This document shows positions 1-8,630 of a DNA stretch of 64,000 bases, in pieces (position 1 is the first letter of the stretch; each line of letters opens with the position of its first letter). A model generated the notes under the pieces. That model worked only from the letters and a program-made list of their open reading frames with translations, did no database searches and was not told where the DNA came from. Source of the stretch: Parvimonas micra. GTDB lineage: Bacteria; Bacillota; Clostridia; Tissierellales; Peptoniphilaceae. The stretch is from contig NZ_LR134472.1 of assembly GCF_900637905.1 (NCBI RefSeq), positions 496,001 to 560,000 of the forward strand, read 5' to 3'. The translations under genes and the position numbers were made by a program.

Positions 1-48
1 TGTTTCATCACAACTGCTTTCTATCGCCATAATTTTTATATCATCCAT
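1..48 (-). CDS. tsaD: TsaD, t6A tRNA modification ATPase subunit (5' end only)
   Basis: Only the first 16 codons are inside the window; the gene runs off the left edge. They read MDDIKIMAIESSCDET, and the ESSCDET stretch is the conserved N-terminal motif of TsaD/Kae1/Gcp ATPases. The start ATG shares one base with the rimI stop (TAATG), so translation is probably coupled. TsaD works with TsaB and TsaE, encoded just upstream, to put threonylcarbamoyl on A37 of ANN-decoding tRNAs. The identification rests on a short motif plus operon context. Confidence 0.85.
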   Translation of the reverse strand, partial: MDDIKIMAIESSCDET

Positions 49-482
49 TAAACTACCTCTTTTAACATCATAATTCCATTTTCTTTCGGATTATTATAAT
101 AGTCAACAATCTCTCTAATGTTTATAAATCCACATTTCTTATATAGATTAATAGCAGGAATATTGTTTTTTCTGACCTCTAAAAATATCTTTTTAACATT
201 ATTTTTCTTTAATTCATTTAATAAGAATTCAATAATTTTAAAAGCAATCTGTTTCTTTCTAAGTTCCTTTAAAACAACTATTTTGTATATTTCAGCTTCA
301 TCTAAAATTTGATTAAATATAACATATCCAATTACATTTTCTTCTTTTTCTGCTACAATGACTCTTTGATTTTTTATATATTCTAAATAAAATGCTTCTT
401 TAAAATTGTTAGAAAAATTTTCATTATCTAAAGATAGAATATCAAACACATCTTTGTTTTCTGCGTATCTATATAAAATCAT
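48..482 (-). CDS. rimI: RimI-like ribosomal protein alanine N-acetyltransferase
   Basis: This 144-residue GNAT-fold protein matches the usual RimI length. The acetyl-CoA binding segment near residues 74-82 (LRKKQIAFK) is degenerate compared with the canonical R/QxxGxG/A. It is followed by the typical RimI C-terminal pattern LEVRKNNIPAINLYKKCGF. In E. coli RimI acetylates the N-terminus of ribosomal protein bS18. The gene lies between tsaB and tsaD, the standard Firmicute order, and overlaps the tsaD start by one base. Substrate specificity cannot be read from the sequence; the name rests on family resemblance and position. Confidence 0.85.
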   Translation of the reverse strand: MILYRYAENKDVFDILSLDNENFSNNFKEAFYLEYIKNQRVIVAEKEENVIGYVIFNQILDEAEIYKIVVLKELRKKQIAFKIIEFLLNELKKNNVKKIFLEVRKNNIPAINLYKKCGFINIREIVDYYNNPKENGIMMLKEVV

Positions 483-1166
483 CTACTTACCTTTATTTTC
501 CATATCTCTTTGAGCTTGTGAAAGTCTTACATATTCAGGACTTAAATTAAAACAGTCTGAAATATCTCCACTTTCAAATTTATGTTTACCAATAACACAG
601 GCATTTCTTGAAATACAACTGTTTAAGCAAGCAGGAGTAATTTCAAAATTTTTATTTTTTAAAATTCGATCTTTATATAAATTAACGCAATCTCCTACAA
701 AAACAAATTCTCCTTTATCTAAAAATTCTTCCAAAAGTTCATCAATAGTTAAAAGTGCCGGCGCAACAATATTTTTGTTTTCTAAGCCTTCATAAACTCC
801 ATAATATACTCTTTCTCCTCTGGCGTCAATCAAAGGAATTTTCTTTTTATCGGTAAACACTCCAAAAGAAAGAGCCTCCAATGTATTTACCGCAACTATC
901 GGCTTATTCAAAGCCATTGCCAAAGCCTTTACAACAGTAACCCCTATTCTTATCCCTGTAAAAGAGCCCGGTCCTGTAACTGCAACGAATAAGTCTATAT
1001 CTTCTATATCAATATTTAATTTTTTAAGCATTTCATCAACCATTACAAGCAAAATCTCATTATGGCTCATACTTTGATTAATACTAAAATCTCCAACAAT
1101 ATTATTATCTTCCATTACGGCACAGGAACTGTGAGTTGTTGAAGTATCTATCGCTAAAATTTTCAT
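483..1166 (-). CDS. tsaB: TsaB, t6A biosynthesis scaffold protein
   Basis: A 227-residue ASKHA-fold protein starting MKILAIDTSTTHSSCAV. It contains the TsaB/YeaZ hallmark GPGSFTGIRIGV around residues 66-77. TsaB is a catalytically inactive paralogue of TsaD that forms the TsaD-TsaB platform for threonylcarbamoyl transfer to tRNA. Its ATG overlaps the tsaE stop by one base (TAATG). The next gene, rimI, begins directly after its stop. The length is normal for the family. Confidence 0.95.
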   Translation of the reverse strand: MKILAIDTSTTHSSCAVMEDNNIVGDFSINQSMSHNEILLVMVDEMLKKLNIDIEDIDLFVAVTGPGSFTGIRIGVTVVKALAMALNKPIVAVNTLEALSFGVFTDKKKIPLIDARGERVYYGVYEGLENKNIVAPALLTIDELLEEFLDKGEFVFVGDCVNLYKDRILKNKNFEITPACLNSCISRNACVIGKHKFESGDISDCFNLSPEYVRLSQAQRDMENKGK

Positions 1167-1615
1167 TATAATCCCTCTATAATTTCCAATTCTCTTTTAT
1201 TATTTCCTTTAATTACAATCTTTCTTGAATTTTCAGAAATTTTTAAAATCTCAATTTCAATTAAATTTTTAGGTAATAAATAACCTGCGTTTTCCGCCCA
1301 TTCTATTACTGTAATCCCATCAGGATAAAAGTAGTTTTCATAATCTATTTGATAAAGTTCCTCCGGAGAATCAATTCTATATAAATCCATATGATTAAAC
1401 TCAAACTTTCCGGAATATAAATTAACTAAATTAAATGTCGGTGAAGTAATATCTTCACCAATTCCCAAATTTTTCCCTAAAAATTTAGTAAAAGTAGTTT
1501 TTCCGGCTCCGAGATCTCCAACCAAAGAAATCACATCGCCATTTTTTAATGTTTTTGAAAATCTTTTAGAAAAATTATCACATTCATCTAAAGAATTTAA
1601 AATAATCTCTAACAA
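1166..1615 (-). CDS. tsaE: TsaE, t6A biosynthesis ATPase
   Basis: A 149-residue P-loop ATPase with the Walker A motif GDLGAGKT at residues 33-40, followed by the TsaE-typical SPTFNLVN and the HMDLYRI segment. TsaE binds the TsaB-TsaD dimer and its ATP hydrolysis drives turnover of the t6A cycle. The start is a TTG at 1615, supported by a strong AGGAGG ribosome site at 1621-1626. It is the first gene of tsaE-tsaB-rimI-tsaD. The upstream 88-bp tandem repeat contains extended -10 promoter candidates. Confidence 0.95.
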   Translation of the reverse strand: MLEIILNSLDECDNFSKRFSKTLKNGDVISLVGDLGAGKTTFTKFLGKNLGIGEDITSPTFNLVNLYSGKFEFNHMDLYRIDSPEELYQIDYENYFYPDGITVIEWAENAGYLLPKNLIEIEILKISENSRKIVIKGNNKRELEIIEGL

Positions 1616-1652
1616 ATTTTCCCTCCTAAATTCTAAATATAAACTATATTTA

Positions 1653-1840
1653 ATTATATCATAATTTCGTTTTGATAATTAAATTTTGATTATTATGATG
1701 AAATAATTACAGCTTTATCATAAGGCATAAATCTATAATTATTATATCATAATCTCTTTTTGATAATTAAATTAATGTAATTATGATGAAATAATTATAG
1801 CTTTATCATAAGGCATAAATCTATAATTATTATATCACAA
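1653..1840. repeat. Tandem 88-bp repeat (two full copies plus a partial third)
   Basis: Bases 1653-1740 and 1741-1828 are near-identical 88-bp units that differ at only a few positions. A third copy begins at 1829 and fades after about ten bases. Each copy starts with ATTATATCA, which on the minus strand reads TGATATAAT, an extended -10 element. Copy starts at 1653, 1741 and 1829 therefore give up to three promoter candidates facing tsaE. The 288-bp gap between tsaE and the LRR gene holds nothing else apart from the LRR terminator. Confidence 0.85.
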
Positions 1841-1869
1841 AAACAATTTTAATAACAGTTAAAGACGCG

Positions 1870-1895
1870 AAAAGGAGACTTGAAAGTCCCCTTTT
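1870..1895 (-). terminator. Likely terminator of the LRR gene
   Basis: A hairpin with arms AAAAGGGGACTT/AAGTCTCCTTTT (minus strand, one G-U-type mismatch) lies 9 bases after the LRR gene stop. The following U-run is short, so termination efficiency is uncertain. Confidence 0.6.
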
Positions 1896-1903
1896 AATAT
1901 TCT

Positions 1904-3640
1904 TTACTCTGAAACAAATTTAAGTTTTATATTCTTTAATGTCCAAGTATATTCTTCTAATGACATTTTTAAATTTAAATCTAACTCTTTTCCATTATAT
2001 TTAGTGATAACACCATCTGATACAGTCAACTTTATTTTGTTAGTGTCTAAATCATAACTTGCATCTATTCCTTCAACATTAGTTTTAATTTCACCAAAAG
2101 CATTCAAAGGATCTTCTGAACCGAAAACTTGTGCCAATGAATTTCCAAGTTCTTTAATTCCTTTAAAAGGTGTAGTAAAGATAACTTCTTTTTCTTTCAC
2201 TTCAACAGTTGACCCAAAGTCTATTGTCTGACCTGAAAATTGAATACTTCCAATACCTTCATTCAATGCTTTTCCCAATCTTTCAGCAATATAATCTCCT
2301 AATCCTTCATAGTTTTTAACTCTATTTCCTGAAAAATCTAAATCTTTAATTTTATCAAAATTCTTAAGGATTGAAATATCTTCTATTCTATTAGCCGAAA
2401 TATCTAAAAATTCCAATTTTTTCAAATTCTTCAAAGCAGAAATATCAGTAATTCCTTTAGATATTATTTTGTGACTCTCATCACCACCAACCGTAACATT
2501 ATAATGTAAATCCAATCCTGTTAGATTTGTCAAATTTGAAAGTAGTGCTATATCTTCAATTAAATTATTATATAATTTCAAAAACTTAAGATTTGTTAAA
2601 TTTTTCAAAGGATTAACGTCAACAATTCTATTTCTTTGAATCTCTAAATATTCCAATTTAGTTAAATTTTTAAGAGGAGAAATATCTGAAATTTCATTTT
2701 CATTTAATTTTAATTTCTTTAGATTTTTTGCATATTCCAAGCCTTTAATACTCTTCATTCCTCTGGTAACGGCAAATTTAAAATCTTTAGTTCCTTTTAA
2801 ACTTGTTGGCTTTCCAAGTATTGAGTATTTTGCACTTTCACTAAAATCAGCACTTCCGTCTTCTTTTAAAAATATTGATAACTCCGTTAAACTTTCCATT
2901 TCTTCAACAGTAACTTTTTGATTATCAGCTCTATTTTTACCTAAATTTTTATTTATTACCTTTAAAAGTTTTGCATCCTCAATTTCAACAACTTTATCCT
3001 GTTCGTCATCTTCAACTTTAGAATTTTCACCATTCCACATCAAAACTCCGGCATAGTCGTAAGTTTTGCCTTTTATTTCTATATTTCCAGATAAATTGGC
3101 AGAATTTTTATAAGTGCCTTCTGCATTTGAGTTATAAGCCAAAACTGAAGACATCAAAATTCCTGTACCAACTGCAACAGATAAAAGTTTTTTTGCATTT
3201 CTCTTTTTAGAAACTAAAACACAAATAACTCCAACAATTCCCGCTACCGCAATTGTTACATTGATTTTGTAAACTCCTGCAATACCTGTTTTAGAAAGTT
3301 TTCCTTTTTTAATTCCATCCTTAATAGCTTCAACAACTTCAAATTGTATTTTTTCATTTTCTAAAACTTTCTTTTCTCCGACCTTTACATCACCGATTTC
3401 AAGTTCTTTACCTTTAACAATTTTAAGACCTTTTATATCTTCTGTCTTTACTTTAACTCCTACCATATCTTTTGAGCTCTTGTTTTCAACAGAAATCTTA
3501 AAAGTTCCTTCGCCATCTGCGATTAAATTTACTGTGATTCCTTCTTTGTTGTAAATCACAGTTTCACTATCAGCAAAACTCACTTGTGAAAAAGAAAATC
3601 CACAAAGTAGCGCTAAAGCTAATATGTTTTTATTTTTCAT
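1904..3640 (-). CDS. Secreted/membrane leucine-rich-repeat protein with an internal sorting-signal-like segment
   Basis: A 578-residue protein. Residues 1-23 form a signal peptide (MKNKNILALALLCG...VSFA). Residues 24-115 are a small beta-type domain. Residues 116-150 contain SKTGIAG, a hydrophobic stretch (about 126-143) and SKKRNAKK, resembling a sortase-type anchor although it sits mid-protein. A second hydrophobic segment (152-170) ending SVLAYNSNAEG looks like another export signal. Residues about 295-445 hold SDS22/internalin-like leucine-rich repeats such as LKKLKLNENEISDISPLKNL. The C-terminal 130 residues are of unknown fold with no anchor motif. LRR proteins of this kind usually bind proteins at the cell surface; the ligand here is unknown. 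Monocistronic, ATG start with GGAGG upstream. Confidence 0.85.
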   Translation of the reverse strand: MKNKNILALALLCGFSFSQVSFADSETVIYNKEGITVNLIADGEGTFKISVENKSSKDMVGVKVKTEDIKGLKIVKGKELEIGDVKVGEKKVLENEKIQFEVVEAIKDGIKKGKLSKTGIAGVYKINVTIAVAGIVGVICVLVSKKRNAKKLLSVAVGTGILMSSVLAYNSNAEGTYKNSANLSGNIEIKGKTYDYAGVLMWNGENSKVEDDEQDKVVEIEDAKLLKVINKNLGKNRADNQKVTVEEMESLTELSIFLKEDGSADFSESAKYSILGKPTSLKGTKDFKFAVTRGMKSIKGLEYAKNLKKLKLNENEISDISPLKNLTKLEYLEIQRNRIVDVNPLKNLTNLKFLKLYNNLIEDIALLSNLTNLTGLDLHYNVTVGGDESHKIISKGITDISALKNLKKLEFLDISANRIEDISILKNFDKIKDLDFSGNRVKNYEGLGDYIAERLGKALNEGIGSIQFSGQTIDFGSTVEVKEKEVIFTTPFKGIKELGNSLAQVFGSEDPLNAFGEIKTNVEGIDASYDLDTNKIKLTVSDGVITKYNGKELDLNLKMSLEEYTWTLKNIKLKFVSE

Positions 3641-3749
3641 AATTATCCTCCGTTAAAAATAAATATATACTAATATTTTATCATATTATGTCATATAAGT
3701 ATAATAATTTTTTCTTATGCACAAGTTTGTATATATAATTTTTTTCTAT

Positions 3750-3776
3750 AAAAAAGAACTATGCACCACATAGTCC
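3750..3776 (-). terminator. Terminator of the yjjI-yjjW operon
   Basis: Stem GGACTATG/CATAGTTC (minus strand) with a 5-base loop, followed by a run of six U. It lies just after the activase stop codon. Confidence 0.85.
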
Positions 3777-3799
3777 CTTAAAAAATTTTCTAATACAAA

Positions 3800-4645
3800 T
3801 TAAACGATAATAACATCTTCAAATCCATTTCTGATTGCTATTTCTTTTAATTCTTCCATTTCATCATCTGTTGGAGCTGAAAACATACTGTATTCTTCTC
3901 TAACTCCATATTTTCTGTATTTTATAATTTTATATCTAATTTTATGTCCCATTTTTATGTATTTGGAAAGCATTCTTGTAATATTATCAATAGTAGTTCT
4001 ATTGTCCATTCCGGCAATTGTTACAGTCCTTATCTCAAATAGTTTATTAATACTTGCAAGATAATCTGCATTTTCTAAAACCACATCAACCTTACTTTTA
4101 GTTATAAAAAGATGTTCCTCATTATCAAAAGCCTTTATATCAAGCATAAAAGCATCTGAAACTTCAACAAAATCAGGAAGTCTCTTTAAAGGTATTCCAC
4201 CATTTGTATCAACAAAACAAGTAAGACCAAGCTTTCTAACCTCTGTAAAAAGAGAAGTTAAAAAAGTATGTTGCAAAGTACATTCTCCACCACTAACTGT
4301 AATTCCTCTAATAAACGGCATATTCTTTTTTATTCTTTCAACTGTTTCTTCAACTGTCCAATTGTATATCTTCGGACTTGAAAGATGCTTACAAACCCTT
4401 ATACATTCATCACAATTTATACAGGTTTTATCATTCCAAACTATTTTTCCATTTACATTCTTCAAACTCTTAGTCGGGCAAGACGGAATACATTCCATAC
4501 AATTTATACAATGTCTAATAGTTTCAGGATTATGACAATAAAAACAGTTAAAATTACAACCCTGTAGGAAAATAGACGTCCTGTTTCCAGGTCCGTCTAC
4601 CACCGACATATCTATTATTTTATTTATAATTCCTTTATTTGACAT
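3800..4645 (-). CDS. yjjW: YjjW-family glycyl-radical enzyme activase (radical SAM)
   Basis: A 281-residue radical-SAM protein. The cluster motif is C30-x3-C34-x2-C37 (GCNFNCFYCHNP). It is followed by two ferredoxin-type 4Fe-4S sets (C46, C49, C52, C56 and C75, C78, C81, C85) and the SAM-binding GG motif SGGECTLQ. This is the architecture of glycyl-radical activases, which abstract a hydrogen from the conserved glycine of a partner enzyme. The gene overlaps the 3' end of the YjjI-type enzyme gene by 11 bases, so the partner is evident. I assign it to YjjW rather than PflA because of its C-terminal half and that neighbour. It should function only under anaerobic conditions. Confidence 0.9.
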   Translation of the reverse strand: MSNKGIINKIIDMSVVDGPGNRTSIFLQGCNFNCFYCHNPETIRHCINCMECIPSCPTKSLKNVNGKIVWNDKTCINCDECIRVCKHLSSPKIYNWTVEETVERIKKNMPFIRGITVSGGECTLQHTFLTSLFTEVRKLGLTCFVDTNGGIPLKRLPDFVEVSDAFMLDIKAFDNEEHLFITKSKVDVVLENADYLASINKLFEIRTVTIAGMDNRTTIDNITRMLSKYIKMGHKIRYKIIKYRKYGVREEYSMFSAPTDDEMEELKEIAIRNGFEDVIIV

Positions 4646-6170
4646 CTCTAACCTTACGTTCTAATAAATGATATTTTTCAAAAGCCTCTCTTGCATATTG
4701 AACAGTATCATAGCTGATACTTTCTCCGTCAATAAATTTTTGCATATCAGATTTCTTTACTAAATATCCTGTTACACGAATCAAATCGCCATTTTCTCCA
4801 TAACATGAAATATATCTCATATTTAATCTAAATGCAGCCTTAAAAATATCTAAAACAGCAGCAGGATTCTTTTCAGCAGTTTCATCAAATGGAAAATGGT
4901 CGCCAATTCCTGACGGAAAATACTTATGGAATAAAGCTGAATGTTTAATATGATCATACATAGGAATTTCCTTACCTATTCTGATTCTAACTCCTGCACT
5001 ATCTTCCATATCATCTTGTGCCCCAACTTGTGAATGAAGCATAAATCTATGGTTCCAGAAAGTTAAATACTTACTTTCAAATGAATTAACTCTATTTTCT
5101 ACAAAATCCATTACTTCTAGCCCTAAATTGTTGGCATAATCGTCTTTTCCATACACTAAATCTTTACTTTCAAACTCTAAAAGTTTTTGAACACATTCAT
5201 GAAGTCCTACAACTCCGAAAAGTCCAACAAATCTATCCAATTCAATAAAACCTTCTTTAACCAAGAAATTTTCTTCAAAGAAAGGCGTTTCTTCAACTAA
5301 AAATCTGATTTTCCCTTCCATAAAATTGCACATTAAATCTATCGCTTCAGGCAAAACTCTATCAAAGAAATCTTGTTTTGAACTTGAACTTCTAGCAAGA
5401 GAACCAAGTCTTAATCTACTTAAAGTAAATGCCCCACCTGAAATTGGAAGTCCATTATAGCAACTTGCTATCGCATAATCTCCATTAAAATCTTTTCTAT
5501 AGTATTTATCATTAGCAAAAGCAGGATTTGCAGTTAAAAGAGATGCATAAACTGCCTTTTCTCCAAAATCATCCGGTGTAATATCTTCATCATAAAGAAT
5601 TGTCATATTTGGAGTAACATTATTTAAAATTGGAAGTAATTCTAAAATAATTTCTCCTGCAACAGTCTTTTCAGGGCCGATATTTGCATGGCAAAAACTG
5701 TCATTAATTGTTCTATCTAAAGAAACTAAAAACCATTTAATTAATTTTTTAGCCTCTTCTCTATCTGTAATAAATGGATCTAAAAGTTTATCAATTTTCC
5801 CAATATAAACAGGATATCTAGTTATAGAAGGAACATGATGATAAAAAATCAATAAACTATTAATTGCATCAAGCAAAGTTTCAGCCTTCTCAAGACGTAA
5901 AAACTTACAACCCTCATCCAAAAGTTTTTGATAATTAGGGCAAATATATCTCGGCGCATAAGGCGCATGACCTTCCCACAAATCGCAGAAACCTCCATTT
6001 TCAGAAATTTCAAAAATTCTATCATTAACTGAACTTACAGGAAAATCATTCAAATTCTCTGCAAGCTTTGCAAGTTGAGAAGTCTTTTGCTCATAAGTTA
6101 AATCCTTAGCCTTAATAATATTCATTGATAATTCTCTAGCTTCTTCCAATGTTTTTATTTTAGAAATCAT
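4635..6170 (-). CDS. yjjI: YjjI-family glycyl-radical enzyme (substrate unknown)
   Basis: A 511-residue protein close in length to E. coli YjjI. The C-terminal RVTGYLV motif contains the predicted radical glycine G468. Upstream features typical of the family include GVVGLHECVQ and several conserved Cys and His residues. It is much shorter than PFL or diol dehydratases (about 750-850 residues). The family's reaction is not established to my knowledge. I chose the ATG at 6170 because GGAGG lies 5 bases before it; an in-frame TTG at 6182 lies inside that ribosome site. Co-transcribed with its activase. The 237-bp upstream gap contains the cupin-gene terminator and a TATAAT at about 6217-6222, but no clear -35. 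Confidence 0.9.
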   Translation of the reverse strand: MISKIKTLEEARELSMNIIKAKDLTYEQKTSQLAKLAENLNDFPVSSVNDRIFEISENGGFCDLWEGHAPYAPRYICPNYQKLLDEGCKFLRLEKAETLLDAINSLLIFYHHVPSITRYPVYIGKIDKLLDPFITDREEAKKLIKWFLVSLDRTINDSFCHANIGPEKTVAGEIILELLPILNNVTPNMTILYDEDITPDDFGEKAVYASLLTANPAFANDKYYRKDFNGDYAIASCYNGLPISGGAFTLSRLRLGSLARSSSSKQDFFDRVLPEAIDLMCNFMEGKIRFLVEETPFFEENFLVKEGFIELDRFVGLFGVVGLHECVQKLLEFESKDLVYGKDDYANNLGLEVMDFVENRVNSFESKYLTFWNHRFMLHSQVGAQDDMEDSAGVRIRIGKEIPMYDHIKHSALFHKYFPSGIGDHFPFDETAEKNPAAVLDIFKAAFRLNMRYISCYGENGDLIRVTGYLVKKSDMQKFIDGESISYDTVQYAREAFEKYHLLERKVRDVK

Positions 6171-6361
6171 AAATACCTCCAATTTTATGTCAAAAAGTCA
6201 TTTACTATTTACCCATATTATATATGAATAATCTCCAAAATGATACTGTAATTTGTCTTTTTTAAGAAAACATTTGAAGATTTTTTGAAAAAAACAAAAA
6301 ACTTTTATCAGCTCTAGATTACGACTTTTTTAAATATAAAAAACCACTGTATTTTAAACAA

Positions 6362-6383
6362 AAAACGACCATACGGTCGTTTT
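6362..6383 (-). terminator. Terminator of the cupin gene
   Basis: A perfect hairpin AAAACGACC-ATAC-GGTCGTTTT ends in a T-run on either strand. It sits 25 bases after the cupin gene stop. Confidence 0.85.
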
Positions 6384-6407
6384 AATTTATTTTAACATTT
6401 TCTCTTT

Positions 6408-7061
6408 TTATTCCAAAGTTAAAAGTAAAGCCATTTTGAAATTCTTTTCTGCTTTTACATAATGTCTTCCGGCTTTTGCAAAGTGGAAGCATTCACCTGC
6501 TTTGATTACATGGTCTGTTCCTTCATAACCTATGATTCCTTCGCCATCTAGGGCAAATACTATTGCTTCTCCTGGTGCTGAGTGTTCTGATAGACCTGTT
6601 CCTGCATCAAATGCCATTAATACAAATTTCATTTTATCATTGTGAACTACGTCCATATTTACGATTTTACCTTCTTGGTATTGTAGTAATTCTCCTAATT
6701 TAAAAACTTCTCCAGCTTTTACTAACTTATTCATAAAGTCCTCCTTTTTTATTGCAATTTCAGTGAATATTGCTCCTGATTTAGTTCTCATACCAACTGG
6801 AACTTCAATTGGTGTTACAATACATTCACCTACTTTTAAAATTTTTGTTTTTTCAGAAAATCCATATACTTCAAGCTCCCCTTCTGCTACAATCAACAGC
6901 TTGTAATAAGGGAATAATTCTGCACTTATATCTGTATCTTCTGCCATAGAAAAATATGCAATATAGTTATCTCCACCATGTACTTCTTTTGATATTGTAC
7001 ATCCTTCTAGCGCTTTATTATCTTTAGCTATGGAGAATACTTTTCCAACTTGTTCTTTCAA
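6408..7061 (-). CDS. Double-cupin domain protein
   Basis: A 217-residue protein made of two tandem cupin folds, about residues 30-105 and 135-215. The second has the clear cupin pattern (GLSEHSAPGEAIVFALDGEG, then AGECFHFAKAGRHYV). It offers His and Glu ligands (EHSAPGE and GRH) for a metal; the first domain lacks obvious ligands. No signal peptide or membrane segment, so cytoplasmic. The start is TTG at 7061, supported by AGGAGG 7 bases upstream. It stands alone between two terminators. Small cupins like this can be isomerases, dioxygenases or ligand sensors; the function here is not inferable. Confidence 0.8.
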   Translation of the reverse strand: MKEQVGKVFSIAKDNKALEGCTISKEVHGGDNYIAYFSMAEDTDISAELFPYYKLLIVAEGELEVYGFSEKTKILKVGECIVTPIEVPVGMRTKSGAIFTEIAIKKEDFMNKLVKAGEVFKLGELLQYQEGKIVNMDVVHNDKMKFVLMAFDAGTGLSEHSAPGEAIVFALDGEGIIGYEGTDHVIKAGECFHFAKAGRHYVKAEKNFKMALLLTLE

Positions 7062-7161
7062 ATCGCACCTCCTTTATTATTAAAAACAATATGTATTTGC
7101 AAAATATATACCCTTTCGAAACAGTAAATAACTATTCTATTTATAGTAATTTAAAATACAT

Positions 7162-7189
7162 AAAAAAGGTCAATGAAAAATCATTGACC
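7162..7189 (-). terminator. Terminator of the dicarboxylate symporter gene
   Basis: A perfect 9-bp stem GGTCAATGA/TCATTGACC with a 4-base loop. On the minus strand it is followed by six U. Confidence 0.9.
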
Positions 7190-7212
7190 CCGTAGATTAA
7201 TTATAAATTATA

Positions 7213-8490
7213 TTATTCTTTGTCCTCATCAACCAAGCCTGAAAGTTTTGCAACGCTGTAAGTACAAACTATATCCCCTGTTACATTGTTCATAGTTTCA
7301 AACATATCAAGTATTGGGTTAATTCCTAATGCAAGACCAACTATGATAGCAATTTGGTCCGGAGAAAGTTTCATATTTTGTAAAATTATAAATAATAACA
7401 TCAAACTTCCACCAGGAACTCCACCGGCTCCTACTGATGCAAGAACAGTTGTTAAAACTAAAACTGAAAGTGAAACAAATGTAACTTTAACACCGAACAT
7501 ATTAGCAGCTAAAATTGCGAACATAGGTAAGTGGATACAAACTCCGTCCATGTTTATTGTAGATCCTAAAGGTAATGCGAATGAAGAAATATTTTCACTT
7601 ATTTTTAAATCTTCTTTTGCAACTCTAAGAGATACAGGAAGTGCTGCTGCAGAACTTCTTGTTACAAATGCAGTAAGCATTGGTTCTTTTATTTTCATCA
7701 AAACTTTGAAAGGATTTACTTTTAATGTAACAGCCATCATTAAAGGATAAACTATTAATACCATAGCAACAATTCCAAGTACAACACCGATTGTAAGTTT
7801 AATATAAGGTCCAAATAGTGATGAACCATAACTTGCAAAGTTTACTGAAGTAAGTGCAAATACACCAATTGGAGAATATGCTAAAATCCAATCCACAATT
7901 TTGAATATAGCTTCTTTTGCAACATCAATTATTTCAAGTAAAGTCTTTACTTTTCCTGAATATTCAGATTTTTCAGAAATCATCTTAAGTGCAAGACCAA
8001 AAGCTATAGAGAATACAATAATAGCTAGGAAATTACCTTGTGCTAAAGCTTGAAACGGATTTTGGAACATACTGATAAATACATCTGCTAATGAATTATT
8101 AGCTTTACTTGCAATTTCAGAAGTGTTTTGTGTGTTTATAAGACTTTTCCAAGCCGCTTGTTGTGCTTCTCCTGAACCCGGATTAAATCCTATTGCAAGC
8201 ACAGAACCTAAAACCGCAGCAAAAAGCGAAGTTAAAAAGTACCAAACTATTACTTTTATTCCGATTTTCCCAAATTCCTTTGTAGGAACAGAAGCCGCAC
8301 CATCGATTAAAGACAAGAATATAACTGGTATTACAATCATTTTTAACATTGCGACCAAAACTTGACCAAATGGGGAAACGATTTTAACATATCCGGAAAT
8401 ATCAACTTTCGCCAACCATAGTACTACACCAAGTATTAAACCTGCAATAAACGCTATGAATACTTGGAGTACCAAATTCTTTTTTTTCAT
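7213..8490 (-). CDS. Dicarboxylate/amino acid:cation symporter (DAACS family)
   Basis: A 425-residue polytopic membrane protein of the GltP/DctA/SstT superfamily. It carries the serine-rich re-entrant loop TRSSAAALPVSLRVA (about residues 278-292), the family motif LPLGSTINMDGVCIHLP, and GGVPGGSLMLL with the C-terminal GINPILDMFETMNNVTGD. These mark the substrate- and sodium-binding core for Glu/Asp, C4-dicarboxylates or Ser/Thr. Substrate cannot be fixed from sequence. It is divergent from the Crp/Fnr-type regulator gene across 318 bp and has its own TTGACA promoter with a palindrome in the spacer, so regulation by that neighbour is plausible. Confidence 0.9.
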   Translation of the reverse strand: MKKKNLVLQVFIAFIAGLILGVVLWLAKVDISGYVKIVSPFGQVLVAMLKMIVIPVIFLSLIDGAASVPTKEFGKIGIKVIVWYFLTSLFAAVLGSVLAIGFNPGSGEAQQAAWKSLINTQNTSEIASKANNSLADVFISMFQNPFQALAQGNFLAIIVFSIAFGLALKMISEKSEYSGKVKTLLEIIDVAKEAIFKIVDWILAYSPIGVFALTSVNFASYGSSLFGPYIKLTIGVVLGIVAMVLIVYPLMMAVTLKVNPFKVLMKIKEPMLTAFVTRSSAAALPVSLRVAKEDLKISENISSFALPLGSTINMDGVCIHLPMFAILAANMFGVKVTFVSLSVLVLTTVLASVGAGGVPGGSLMLLFIILQNMKLSPDQIAIIVGLALGINPILDMFETMNNVTGDIVCTYSVAKLSGLVDEDKE

Positions 8491-8630
8491 AATAACCTCC
8501 TTTGAATAATTACAACTTCGTTTTACTAAAATTATATTAAATTCCTTAAAATCAAAGTTTTTTCTTATGTAAATGTTTTGATTATATCAGTAATTTTAAT
8601 TTTAATTTTAAAATATTTATTTATATTGTA

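Noticed and set aside
4635-6170. Glycyl-radical enzyme as anaerobic ribonucleotide reductase NrdD or pyruvate formate-lyase
   Set aside because: It is too short, lacks the NrdD ATP-cone and C-terminal zinc cysteines, and lacks the PFL adjacent Cys-Cys pair. Length and activase type fit YjjI.
7286-7750. Plus-strand 154-codon frame opposite the symporter gene
   Set aside because: Antisense to a well-conserved transporter, without a ribosome site or recognisable motifs.
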